Shown here one piece after another: positions 43,820 through 53,362 of a stretch of 64,000 bases of DNA. Location of the stretch: positions 434,001 through 498,000 of the forward strand of contig NZ_SUME01000001.1 in NCBI RefSeq assembly GCF_005048855.1, written 5' to 3'. Each line of letters starts with the position of its first letter. Position 1 is the first letter of the stretch. The notes under the pieces are model-generated. The model was not told the DNA's origin and made no database searches. It saw only the letters and a list, made by a program, of their open reading frames with translations. Source of the DNA: Sphingobacterium olei (GTDB lineage: Bacteria; Bacteroidota; Bacteroidia; Sphingobacteriales; Sphingobacteriaceae). A program made the position numbers and the translations under genes.

Positions 43820-45286
43820 TTAGTAGCCTGGATTCGGCTCCAAGCTATTGTTTACTTGTCTTTCGGCAGCAGGAATTGGCAATAACATAAATTTATCATT
43901 AAACACATAGGTGCCGCTGCCTTCATCGGTGCGAATGAGAAAATTGGTCATGATGGAAGAAGTTTTATCGCGGCCCTGGCGTATGAGATCAAACCAACGA
44001 AAGAATTCACAGGCAAACTCCACTCGGCGTTCTTTGAATAACGCTTCGCGAAATTGATCTTGTGTAGTGAGATCGGATGGATTGTAAAAATCTAGATCTG
44101 CCCGCTCGCGTACGGCGTTTAAAATGGATAGCGCCTCGCCATCTACCTCATATTCCAGCTCATTTAAGCTTTCGGCATACATCAATAGGACGTCTGTATA
44201 CCGCAGGACCGAGAGATTAACATCATTATCTTCTGGTAATCCTGGAACGGTTCCGTGTGCGTATTTGATATAAAGTAATGTGTTTTCATCTGTGACATTG
44301 CTGCTGGTAACATACCCTTTTTGGATGGTGATATCACGACGTAGATCGCCTTCTTCATAAGCTTCATATAGATCATTGGAAACGGCAAGCCACAGTGACC
44401 GTCCGCCACTGGGAAATTGAGGTGAACGTATATTTTCCGGAACTAATGTGTAGACTAGCGGATTGCCCTGATTGATCAACCTTTCGGTATATTGAATCTG
44501 AAAAACATGTTCAATACCATTGTCTTTTGTGTTCAAGAAACAATCTTTATAGTCGGGGTACATATCGTAATTTTCCGATTGAATAACGAGGGAAAGTGCT
44601 TCTTTGGCTTTATTATAGTCCTTGGTAAATAGATGTAAGCGCCCGAGTAAACCGAGGGCTGAAAATTTTGTTGCCCTTCCCAGGTTTCCACCTGTGTTTT
44701 CTTCTGGAAGAAGTGTTGCTGCGGCCTCTAGATTCTGTGCGGCGAAAGCGAGGGTTTCCGCCTGGGAGGTACGTGTAAGTTGGAGTAATTCATGTTCGGG
44801 AGTGACATGATCTACTAGTGGAACGCCACCAAATAGCCACCCTAGTTGGAAATAACAGAATCCACGAATGAATAACGCCTCGCCCTTTATACGATCTTGT
44901 AGGGTGGGTGTAGAGAACTCGCCGCCATCAATCTGATCTAAGATATTATTGGTACGGTTGATAATGGTCCAGTATGCTGACCATAGAGATAACACATTTG
45001 CATCACCATCATTAAGCGTAAGACGTGTATAGGGGTTGTTCGTAGAGGTACTGACATTGTCACTGAGGCTTTCGACTACAATGGGATATTGGTAACTGTG
45101 GATGCCGCGTAATCCGCCATATGTACCAGCGATAGCAAGTGTAAAGTCATTTTCGGATTTGTAAAAGTCCTTTGCGTTATAATTGGACTCCGGAGCGAGG
45201 TCAATATCCTTGTTGCAGCTCATTAATCCGATGGTAGTCAACATGACGATAAACAATGTCTTATATGTTCTTGATGTGTTCTTCAT
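43820..45286 (-). CDS. SusD/RagB surface lipoprotein (orphan pair)
   Basis: A 488-residue lipoprotein (lipobox GLMSC, Cys24). SusD features: 'KDFYKSENDFTLAIAGTYGGL', 'GEALFIRGFCYFQLGWLFGGVPLV', 'YTDVLLMYAESLNELE', 'FKERRVEFACEFFRWFDLIRQG'. It begins two bases after the susC stop. No hydrolase, sigma factor or FecR is linked, so the ligand is unknown. A terminator follows directly. Confidence 0.92.
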   Translation of the reverse strand: MKNTSRTYKTLFIVMLTTIGLMSCNKDIDLAPESNYNAKDFYKSENDFTLAIAGTYGGLRGIHSYQYPIVVESLSDNVSTSTNNPYTRLTLNDGDANVLSLWSAYWTIINRTNNILDQIDGGEFSTPTLQDRIKGEALFIRGFCYFQLGWLFGGVPLVDHVTPEHELLQLTRTSQAETLAFAAQNLEAAATLLPEENTGGNLGRATKFSALGLLGRLHLFTKDYNKAKEALSLVIQSENYDMYPDYKDCFLNTKDNGIEHVFQIQYTERLINQGNPLVYTLVPENIRSPQFPSGGRSLWLAVSNDLYEAYEEGDLRRDITIQKGYVTSSNVTDENTLLYIKYAHGTVPGLPEDNDVNLSVLRYTDVLLMYAESLNELEYEVDGEALSILNAVRERADLDFYNPSDLTTQDQFREALFKERRVEFACEFFRWFDLIRQGRDKTSSIMTNFLIRTDEGSGTYVFNDKFMLLPIPAAERQVNNSLEPNPGY

Positions 45287-45288
45287 TA

Positions 45289-48200
45289 TTAAAAAATGAG
45301 TTGGATACCTAATGTAAATCTTCGTGATATGGGGTAGGAGCCGTAGTCTACGCCGGCAGATGTACTTTCATTCCCCCCGTTATTGGCTTCGGGATTGGCT
45401 CCGGGATACTTGGTAAAGGTGTATGGATTATCTGCCATAAGGTAGATTCTGGCTTTACTGATCCGTAATTGCTGTAGTATATTTTCTTCGAAGTTGTATC
45501 CTAGAGTAATATTACGGATCCGTAAGAAAGATGCATCATATAACCAGGTGTCGTTATAAACCGGATTAACGCCAAACTGATTGGGTGTTATCCCGTCCCA
45601 TTCCATATTGGCACCTGATGGGATGGAGGCCTCCATCTCCGTGGTTTTATAAGAGTATAGCCATCGTTGATATTGATTACTACCATCGCCCACACCGTTA
45701 TCGAATCCTCTGCGACCCTGATAAAAAATCTTACCTCCTTTAGACCCCTGTAAATCAAAGCTGAATTCGAAGCCTTTAAAGGTGATATTGTTGCTTATCC
45801 CATACAGGAAGCTGGGTTGATTGTTTCCGAGGACTACTTGATCTTGGGTGTTGATGATGCCGTCGCCATTTGCGTCGACAATTTTCACATTCCCTTCGAT
45901 TTGTCCTGAGGCAATGGGAACTGTTGCATTTCCCTGGTCATTAAAATCTTCGGGCATTAATAATCCATCTGTTTTGTACATATAATAGCTACCTATGGGA
46001 TGACCTACCTGGGTGATGAACGCATCTGCCCCCCATGTGTTGACGATAATAGAACTGGTCTGGGTACCCAAATCCAGTACTTTATTCCTGTTTAATGAAA
46101 AATTGAGATTGGAGGTCCAAGTAAACGAAGATTTTTGAATGTTAGTAGAAGCTAGCTGGAATTCCAATCCCTTATTTTCTACTTTTCCAATGTTTTTTCG
46201 AATGGATGAAAATCCCGATAGTCTAGTCGTGGGCACGCTCAGTAGCAAATCCGTGGTATTATTGAGGTATGCATCTGCCGTGAATTGTAAGCGGTCTGCA
46301 AATAGGAAGAGATCGAGACCTATGTTGGTTGATGTTGTCTTTTCCCAACTTAAATCATCATTGGGGATAGTGGATGGGACGAGGCCATTAAAAACTTCCC
46401 CGTTAAGATTGTAATTTTGTGCGGCAAGTAAAGCGATATGTTCGTAATCGCCAATTCTATCATTACCGGCTAGTCCCCACGAAGCGCGTACTTTGAGTAA
46501 TGAAATTTGTTCTACATCTTTTAGGAAGTTTTCCTCATTTATTTTCCAGCCCGCTGATAGGGAAGGAAATAGCCCCCATTTATGGTTTTGACCAAACCGC
46601 GAAGATCCGTCGTAGCGGGCGGAAGCTGATATAAGGTAGCGATCCATTAGATGATATTGTACCCTGCCGAAATAAGACGCTATACTATTTGCCGTGGCAT
46701 TGGACGTCGCTAACGTCGGAATAGAAGCATTATTCAGCCAAGGGAGCAGATCGTTTGGATATCCGTTGCCTCCAGCTGCCATATATTCCTCGTTATTTCT
46801 CTCAAAACTCTGCCCTACTAATACATCGAGGTAGTGGTTGCTGCCGAGATCCGGCGTGTAGGTGACTGTGTTCTGTATACTCATGTTGAATGAGTTGCGG
46901 TTGGTGGCCATCCCTTGTGCCTGCACACCTTTATTCACGTTGAATGGAATAAACTCATTGTATGTTGCATTATGGTAATTGTATCCAAGTTGGGTTCGTA
47001 GTCTAAGGCTCGTTATGGGTCGGTACTCGGCGAATGTATTGATGTGTACGTTATTTCCTTTGCCATTGGCTGTCATTTCCTGCAGACGGATCAGTGGATT
47101 AACAAAAGTATGTGCTTGCGAGTAACCTGTACGTTCGGTGTTCTGATCTTGCTCTACCACGGGAGGCATGACAATAGCATAATGTGCGTTGCTCTCTTTT
47201 CCCTCGGTAACCGGATCCTGTTGACGGCTGAAAGCAGCAGCTACGTTGGCACCTATGTTGAATTTTTCGCTAAACTGGAAATGTGTATTTGCTCGAAGGT
47301 TATATCTTTCAAAGCCGGTGTATCGCATCACACCATCTTGTTTGAGATAGCCTCCCGATATATTGAATGTTCCGATCTCGCCCCCTCCAGATACATTAAG
47401 ATCATAATTTTGCATGGATGCATTTCTGTAAACTAGATCTTGCCAGTTGTTATTGGGAAGTAAACTGGGGTTAGCATAGGAATCGGGATACTGAAAGGCT
47501 TCGGGACGACTACTGATGGGAGCGGACAGATCTCCCCCAGTAAGTCGGAACCGCTCGTTCCTAACAAAGCGGATATAATTTGTATACTCTTCGGTATTCA
47601 TCATGGGCAGTTTTTTATCCACTGTCTGATAACCGGCATAGCTGTTAAACTCCAGCTGTAAGTGCCCTGCAGAACCTGATCTAGTGGTGACTACGATTAC
47701 CCCATTTCCACCACGAGAGCCATAGATGGCAGCGGCAGATGCATCTTTTAGCACTTCTATGGAGGCGATGTCACGAGGATTGACATTTCGCATATGCGAT
47801 TGGGGCAGACCATCTATTACGTACAACGGTGTGCTGGATGCCGTGATGGAATTAAGGCCTCGTATCTTGATATTCATGGCCGAACCGGGTACACCAGAGG
47901 TTTGACTAACACGTACCCCGGCTATCTTTCCGGCAATACCCTCTTCTCCATTGGTGATGGCCTGTTGTTGAAATGCAGAACCTTTTAATGAGCTGACCGA
48001 TCCGGTTAAATTTTTCTTAAGTGCAGTTCCATATCCGATCACGACGACTTCGTCAATTTTCTGAGCTGCAGAAGGACTCATGTGAATGACGACTTCTTTT
48101 TGTTGACCGACAGCTATGACAGCACGTTCGTAGCCCATCATGTTGGCTTCGATCGAATCTTGTGCCGCTACCGCGATTGAAAATTTGCCCTGATCGTCTG

Positions 48201-48513
48201 TTCCCACCACACTTTTGCCCTTTATAGCGATGATGGTAACAGCTCTAAGTGGCAAACCATTTTCGTTGAGCACTTGCCCTTGAATCAATGAGTCGGTAGT
48301 AATGGATGGCTGTTGCGGCCGAGGATTGCTTTTATCCTGAATAGGAGTTTGAGTAGAAAGGATGCTTCTTTTTTGAAGCAGGGTGTCCTGAATGAGGGAT
48401 GGTTGTTTGGAGGTGTTTCTTAGTGAATCGAGCTGTTGCCCATGTGCAGTTGACTGTAAATGCATACACCCCCACAATCCACCCGCTAATAAGCAATAGT
48501 GGTGTAACTTCAT
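45289..48513 (-). CDS. SusC-type TonB-dependent receptor (orphan pair)
   Basis: A 1074-residue protein. A signal segment (to ~Gly25) is followed by an unusual polar linker of ~50 residues rich in Ser, Gln and Thr, then the carboxypeptidase-like domain (~77-150), the 'IDEVVVIGYGTALKK' TonB-box-like motif, a plug ('LYVIDGLPQ', 'IEVLKDASAAAIYGSRG') and the barrel. There is no STN domain, which agrees with the absence of a sigma/FecR pair. The transported substrate cannot be inferred from the neighbours. Confidence 0.92.
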   Translation of the reverse strand: MKLHHYCLLAGGLWGCMHLQSTAHGQQLDSLRNTSKQPSLIQDTLLQKRSILSTQTPIQDKSNPRPQQPSITTDSLIQGQVLNENGLPLRAVTIIAIKGKSVVGTDDQGKFSIAVAAQDSIEANMMGYERAVIAVGQQKEVVIHMSPSAAQKIDEVVVIGYGTALKKNLTGSVSSLKGSAFQQQAITNGEEGIAGKIAGVRVSQTSGVPGSAMNIKIRGLNSITASSTPLYVIDGLPQSHMRNVNPRDIASIEVLKDASAAAIYGSRGGNGVIVVTTRSGSAGHLQLEFNSYAGYQTVDKKLPMMNTEEYTNYIRFVRNERFRLTGGDLSAPISSRPEAFQYPDSYANPSLLPNNNWQDLVYRNASMQNYDLNVSGGGEIGTFNISGGYLKQDGVMRYTGFERYNLRANTHFQFSEKFNIGANVAAAFSRQQDPVTEGKESNAHYAIVMPPVVEQDQNTERTGYSQAHTFVNPLIRLQEMTANGKGNNVHINTFAEYRPITSLRLRTQLGYNYHNATYNEFIPFNVNKGVQAQGMATNRNSFNMSIQNTVTYTPDLGSNHYLDVLVGQSFERNNEEYMAAGGNGYPNDLLPWLNNASIPTLATSNATANSIASYFGRVQYHLMDRYLISASARYDGSSRFGQNHKWGLFPSLSAGWKINEENFLKDVEQISLLKVRASWGLAGNDRIGDYEHIALLAAQNYNLNGEVFNGLVPSTIPNDDLSWEKTTSTNIGLDLFLFADRLQFTADAYLNNTTDLLLSVPTTRLSGFSSIRKNIGKVENKGLEFQLASTNIQKSSFTWTSNLNFSLNRNKVLDLGTQTSSIIVNTWGADAFITQVGHPIGSYYMYKTDGLLMPEDFNDQGNATVPIASGQIEGNVKIVDANGDGIINTQDQVVLGNNQPSFLYGISNNITFKGFEFSFDLQGSKGGKIFYQGRRGFDNGVGDGSNQYQRWLYSYKTTEMEASIPSGANMEWDGITPNQFGVNPVYNDTWLYDASFLRIRNITLGYNFEENILQQLRISKARIYLMADNPYTFTKYPGANPEANNGGNESTSAGVDYGSYPISRRFTLGIQLIF

Positions 48514-48714
48514 GTTATATTATAGGATTTTAATTATAACGTATTTGTTACAAATATGTTTTTGAAGGAATGAAAAAAATATGACTTTGGAATCGATTGA
48601 TGAGAGGATGATCAGAATGTATGTCTACAAAATGTCGACAAAAACTATCAGCGTGAGTAAAAAAACACCCGTGTCAAGGTTTACTCTATGTCCTCAAAAC
48701 GGCATTAAACAAAG

Positions 48715-48742
48715 AAAAGCGAGACAATCATCGCTCGCTTTT
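48715..48742 (-). terminator. Terminator of tRNA-Leu
   Basis: A 9-bp perfect stem, AAAAGCGAG/CTCGCTTTT, with a 10-base loop, 10 bases past the tRNA 3' end on the minus strand; the stem itself ends in T residues on that strand. Confidence 0.75.
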
Positions 48743-48751
48743 CCTGTTAAG

Positions 48752-48833
48752 TACCCAGCGCCGGAGTCGAACCGGCACATCCGAAGATATTGGTGTTTGA
48801 GACCAACGCGTCTACCAATTCCGCCAGCTGGGC
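48752..48833 (-). tRNA. tRNA-Leu (anticodon CAA)
   Basis: On the minus strand an 82-base tRNA folds with acceptor stem GCCCAGC/GCTGGGT (a G-T closing pair), a D-arm with GGTAGAC, anticodon stem TTGGT/ACCAA around loop CTCAAAC (anticodon CAA at 48797-48799), a long class II variable arm, and T-arm GCCGG-TTCGACT-CCGGC. The discriminator base is A. CCA is not encoded. The long variable arm and the A discriminator support leucine. Confidence 0.95.
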
Positions 48834-48954
48834 TTGCTGTATCTTGATGACGATGCAAATATAGGTTTTCTAGCTTATTTTCCAAAAATATTTTAGTGCC
48901 ATTTGTTAAACCTATTGATTACTAAAGTGATTAATTTTTATCGCGCTAAAACAA

Positions 48955-48983
48955 CAAGAGCCAACTAAATAAGTCGGCTCTTG
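48955..48983 (-). terminator. Terminator of the RND efflux operon
   Basis: CAAGAGCC/GGCTCTTG is an 8-bp perfect stem that extends by four more pairs (one wobble) to a 5-base loop, 25 bases after the RND gene stop on the minus strand, followed there by a T-rich stretch. Confidence 0.8.
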
Positions 48984-49007
48984 AACGGGTGAAAATATAT
49001 TAACTTA

Positions 49008-52000
49008 TTAATGTGCACTCAAGCTCTTTTTCTTTTCTTCGTCAAAATTAGCTTCTAATTCAGCTAATTTTTTCTTTCCGTAAGCCAGTCTGGTGATGAC
49101 TACAAAAAGAACGGGTACGAAGAAAATGGCTAAGAATGTAGCGGCAGTCATACCACCGAATACGGTCCAACCGATAGTTTGACGGGATACTGCTCCCGCG
49201 CCTGTGGAAAGCATCAGCGGAATAATACCTAGGATGAATGCCAACGATGTCATGATAATAGGTCTTAGACGTAATTTGACGGCATCAAGGGTAGCATCAA
49301 TTAGATTCATACCGATATCGACCCTTTCTTTTGCAAATTCTACAATTAGAATCGCGTTCTTGGCCGCTAGACCGATGATGGTTACCAAACCAATTTGCGC
49401 AAAGATATTGTTATCAAGCTGCGGTAATAAGGTTAATGCCAAAATAGCTCCAAACACACCCAAAGGGACGGATAACAGGATAGAGAATGGTACGGACCAA
49501 CTTTCGTATAAGGATGCTAGGAGCAAGAATACAAATAGGATACATAATGCAAAGATCTGTATTGTTTGTGATCCAGACTGCTTTTCCTGTAAAGATAATC
49601 CCGAAAACTGATAGTCATATCCGTTGGGCAGATTTTCTGCAGCAACCTCTTCTAAGGCTTTCAATGCATCTCCCGAACTATACCCAGGAGCGGCACTTCC
49701 GCTTACCTCAATACTACGGAAAATATTGTAGTGATTGATAATCGAAGGCATAGTGACAAGTTCATAACTTACCAAAGATCCCATAGGAACTGGATTACCC
49801 TGTACGTTATTTACATAAAGCTTATTGATGTCTTCTATATTCATACGGTATTCAACATCTGCCTGGGTTACTACGCGGAAGTTACGTCCGTACTTCGTGA
49901 AATCATTGACATAGCTACTTCCCAAATAAGACGATATCGTAGCATAGATACTGGAGATAGGCACCCCCATACGTTTGGCTTGTTCTCTATTGACTTCTAA
50001 TTTATAGTTCGGAGAGTTCGAGTTAAATAGGGTATAGGCCATTCCGAGTTCGGGGCGCTGATTGGCGGCCATCAGAAATTTGCCAACCGTGGCTTCAAAT
50101 TCTTTGATATCCACAGTTTGTAAATCCTGCAGTAGCATGGAGAAACCACCGGAAGTACCTAGACCTGGAATAGCGGGAGGTGTTACCGCAAGAATACGGG
50201 CTTTAGGGTATTGACTAAATTTACCCATAATCGCTCCCGTGATCTCACCAGCTGTGCGCTTACGTTCATTCCAATGCTTTAGCGAAACGAATAGCGTAGC
50301 ACCATTGGGTTTGAACGCACGATTCAAAATATTGATACCCGATATTGCGGTGATGTAGTTTATTTCGGGGAAATCTTTCCGTAGTTCGGTCTCAAGCTCC
50401 GTTAATACGGAGTCGGTTCGGCTTGAGGACGATCCTTCAGGTAGTGTTACACCTGCGAAAAACATTCCTCCATCCTCGGAAGGAATAAACCCTGTAGGTT
50501 TGGTTTGGAACATCCAACCTGTACCGATGAAGATACATAATAGAAGGATAAGGGCGAGAGGAGCAGCTTTGATAGCTTTCCGGACGCCTTTGGAATATTT
50601 ATATGTAACCTTATCAAACCAAACATTAAACTTATAGAAAAACTTGTTCAGTCCTCTAGATTCTTTTTTGACACTGGTGGGTTTTAATAACAACGAGCAC
50701 AATGCTGGTGTCAATGAAAGGGCTATAAAGGCGGATAGCATTACAGAGACAGCAATTGTAATAGCGAATTGTTGGTATAACTGACCTACCATACCAGGTA
50801 TAAAACCTACCGGTACAAATACGGCAGCAAGGATTAATGCGATAGCAATTACCGGCGCTGTAATGTCTTTCATCGCTCGTACGGTAGCCTCCTTGGCACT
50901 CATTTTATAGTGATCTATATAATGCTGAACAGCCTCTACGACCACAATGGCATCATCCACAACTATACCAATGGCTAATACAAATGCAAGCATAGTCAGG
51001 TTGTTGATAGAGAAGCCAAATAGGGTAAAGAATATAAATGTACCGATAATGGATACTGGAATTGCTAATACGGGAATGAGTGTCGCCCTCCAGCTTTGTA
51101 GGAAGAAAAAGACAACTACCGTAACAAGGAGAAGGGCTTCTAATAATGTATGTATGACCGATTCGATAGAAGCATTGACAACAGATACGGTTTCGTATCC
51201 AACCACATACTCGACATCTTCGGGAAAAGATTCCTGAAGTTTGTCAAGGGCCGCATAGATACCATCTGCAGTCTGTACCGCATTACCCCCTGGTGTTTGA
51301 TTGATCATCATACCGGTAGAGGTCATCCCGTTTACTTTCGTACTGGTTCCATAACTAAATTGACCTAATTCTATACGGGCTACATCTCTTAGCAATACAA
51401 TGGATCCGTCTATATTGGTTTTCACCACAATATTTTCGAAATCGTCTACATCGGATAGATCACTATCCGTAATTACCGGGTATTCGAATACGGTACTGGA
51501 TTCCTGCGGACGCCCGCCCACACTACCTCCCGGTACACGTATATTCTGTTCACCAATTGCCGTAGAGATATCCGCTGGGGACATATTTAGATTTGCCAAT
51601 TTGTTGGCATCAAGCCATACACGCATCGAGAACGGTTGGCCAAATGCGGTTACATCACCTACACCTGTTACACGCATCAACGCGTCTTTGACATATAAAT
51701 TGGCATAATTGGACAGGAACTTGTCATCACGGGTGCCGTTAGGCGATACCAAAGATACCAACATCAGGATATCGGTATTTGCCTTACGTGTGGTAACCCC
51801 CAACCGACGCACAGCCTCGGGCAAGGAGGGTTCGGCAATGCCTACACGGTTTTGTACGTCTAATGTGGCAATGTCGATATCTGTTCCTACTTCAAAGGTC
51901 ACCGTAATCTGTGATTGACCATTGGAAGTACTGTTGGATGACATGTAGATCATACCAGGTGTACCATTGATCTGACTCTCTATTGGCGTCGTAACGGTCT

Positions 52001-52178
52001 GCTCAACTGTCTGGGCATCGGCACCCGTATAATTTGCCGTTACGGTTACCGTAGGGGGGGCGATAGATGGATATTGACTAATCGGCAGTGTCGTAATGGA
52101 TATCAATCCGAGCACAGAGATCAGGATGGATATCACGATCGCTGTGACCGGTCTTTTTATAAATACTTCTGAAATCAT
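49008..52178 (-). CDS. RND efflux pump, HAE1 family (AcrB-like)
   Basis: A 1056-residue inner-membrane transporter of hydrophobic compounds. The start 'EVFIKRPVTAIVISILI', porter-domain phrases such as 'TLPISQYPSIAPPTV', the proton-relay aspartates in VVDDAIVVVEA and the helix-10 lysine in AAKNAILIVEF are all present. Length is typical of AcrB/MexB. It is the last gene of an OMF-MFP-RND operon read on the minus strand. Substrates are likely drugs, dyes or detergents but cannot be read from sequence. Confidence 0.95.
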   Translation of the reverse strand: MISEVFIKRPVTAIVISILISVLGLISITTLPISQYPSIAPPTVTVTANYTGADAQTVEQTVTTPIESQINGTPGMIYMSSNSTSNGQSQITVTFEVGTDIDIATLDVQNRVGIAEPSLPEAVRRLGVTTRKANTDILMLVSLVSPNGTRDDKFLSNYANLYVKDALMRVTGVGDVTAFGQPFSMRVWLDANKLANLNMSPADISTAIGEQNIRVPGGSVGGRPQESSTVFEYPVITDSDLSDVDDFENIVVKTNIDGSIVLLRDVARIELGQFSYGTSTKVNGMTSTGMMINQTPGGNAVQTADGIYAALDKLQESFPEDVEYVVGYETVSVVNASIESVIHTLLEALLLVTVVVFFFLQSWRATLIPVLAIPVSIIGTFIFFTLFGFSINNLTMLAFVLAIGIVVDDAIVVVEAVQHYIDHYKMSAKEATVRAMKDITAPVIAIALILAAVFVPVGFIPGMVGQLYQQFAITIAVSVMLSAFIALSLTPALCSLLLKPTSVKKESRGLNKFFYKFNVWFDKVTYKYSKGVRKAIKAAPLALILLLCIFIGTGWMFQTKPTGFIPSEDGGMFFAGVTLPEGSSSSRTDSVLTELETELRKDFPEINYITAISGINILNRAFKPNGATLFVSLKHWNERKRTAGEITGAIMGKFSQYPKARILAVTPPAIPGLGTSGGFSMLLQDLQTVDIKEFEATVGKFLMAANQRPELGMAYTLFNSNSPNYKLEVNREQAKRMGVPISSIYATISSYLGSSYVNDFTKYGRNFRVVTQADVEYRMNIEDINKLYVNNVQGNPVPMGSLVSYELVTMPSIINHYNIFRSIEVSGSAAPGYSSGDALKALEEVAAENLPNGYDYQFSGLSLQEKQSGSQTIQIFALCILFVFLLLASLYESWSVPFSILLSVPLGVFGAILALTLLPQLDNNIFAQIGLVTIIGLAAKNAILIVEFAKERVDIGMNLIDATLDAVKLRLRPIIMTSLAFILGIIPLMLSTGAGAVSRQTIGWTVFGGMTAATFLAIFFVPVLFVVITRLAYGKKKLAELEANFDEEKKKSLSAH

Positions 52179-52206
52179 TATTTTTTAATTTGGATCCTAG
52201 CAAATA

Positions 52207-53328
52207 CTATTTTTTACTTTCTGCATTGTCTGTTATTGTAGCACCGGGTCTTAGCGCTGTAGTACCATCTACTACGATCTTTTGGCCTACTTCTAACCCT
52301 TGCGTGATAACTACTTTGTCACCAATTTTACTACCTAACGCGACTTGTTTAAGCTCCACTTTACTACTGTCATTTACAGTGTATACGTTAAATGTACCCA
52401 ATTGTTCAAAGATGGCTTTATAAGGAATGATAAGCTCTTCTGTTGCTGATTTGCTTTGTACATTGAGCGTTGCATTCATCCCCGCACGTAGTAGGTTATC
52501 ACCATTCGGGAAGGACGCTCTTACTTTTAACGTTCCGGTTTGACTATCTACTGCTCGATCGATGGTTGATATTTTTCCGGGAGCCTCGTATTTCGTGCCA
52601 TCGGGTAACGTTACGTATATTTCCGTATTAGCACTACCTGCTTGTAGTTTGGTGAATTCGGTAATATCTTTCTCACTGATTGGAAATTCGACAGCGATAG
52701 GATTCGTTGAACTGATGGTATTTAACAGGGTTGTTCCTGCGCTGACCAAGGCACCATTGCGCACTTGCGAAATACCGACGCTACCTGAGAAGGGTGCTAT
52801 AATTACCGACCGTTGCAAATTAGTGCGTGCAGTAGTGAGGGCAGCTTCGGCTGCTTGTACCTGCGCTTTTTGGTTATTGACATCCGTGAAGGCATAGTCA
52901 AGCGTTTGTTTTGCGATTGCATCTTGATCGGATAGTGTCTGATAACGTTGTAGATCTTTCTCTGTTCTTTCTAGATTAGCCTTTGCTATTTCCAGATTCG
53001 CCTTTGCTTGGTCTACAGCGGCCTGATAACGTACCCGGTCGATTTCATATAATCGTTGTCCTTTATTAACGTATGATCCATCACTTATATATATATTGGT
53101 GATATAACCTGTTACTTCCGCACGGATTTCGGTTTCCTGCAAGGGTACCACGTTGGCTGGATAATTACGTGTACCGGAGACGATTTCTTTTTGGACAACA
53201 GCGGTACTTACAGGGATAGCTATCTCCCCTTGCTGTGTCGGTGCACCTTTTTGCTCATTGGATCCACAAGATTGCCAAAGTAATCCTGAACTAATAAGTA
53301 AAGACGTAAATAATAGATTCTTATTCAT
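52207..53328 (-). CDS. RND periplasmic adaptor (membrane fusion protein)
   Basis: A 373-residue lipoprotein (lipobox WQSC, Cys21). It has a lipoyl half ('EIRAEVTGYITNIYISDGSYVNKGQ'), an alpha-hairpin (~105-170), the second lipoyl half ('VIIAPFSGSVGISQVRNGALVSAG') and beta-barrel and membrane-proximal domains. It links the RND pump to the outer-membrane channel. It lies 28 bases upstream of the pump gene. Confidence 0.95.
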   Translation of the reverse strand: MNKNLLFTSLLISSGLLWQSCGSNEQKGAPTQQGEIAIPVSTAVVQKEIVSGTRNYPANVVPLQETEIRAEVTGYITNIYISDGSYVNKGQRLYEIDRVRYQAAVDQAKANLEIAKANLERTEKDLQRYQTLSDQDAIAKQTLDYAFTDVNNQKAQVQAAEAALTTARTNLQRSVIIAPFSGSVGISQVRNGALVSAGTTLLNTISSTNPIAVEFPISEKDITEFTKLQAGSANTEIYVTLPDGTKYEAPGKISTIDRAVDSQTGTLKVRASFPNGDNLLRAGMNATLNVQSKSATEELIIPYKAIFEQLGTFNVYTVNDSSKVELKQVALGSKIGDKVVITQGLEVGQKIVVDGTTALRPGATITDNAESKK

Positions 53329-53362
53329 TGTATGGTATATTTCTTGTTGAGGTGTAATGTTA

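Noticed and set aside
47044..47436. 130-codon frame on the plus strand in the orphan susC
   Set aside because: It is an antisense frame within a well-supported receptor gene, with no independent signals.
48752..48833. tRNA-Leu as an integration site with flanking att repeats
   Set aside because: No second copy of the tRNA 3' end and no integrase gene were seen in the window.
48581..48885. Reading frames on both strands across the tRNA-Leu region
   Set aside because: They run through the tRNA and its terminator and have no protein-like features.
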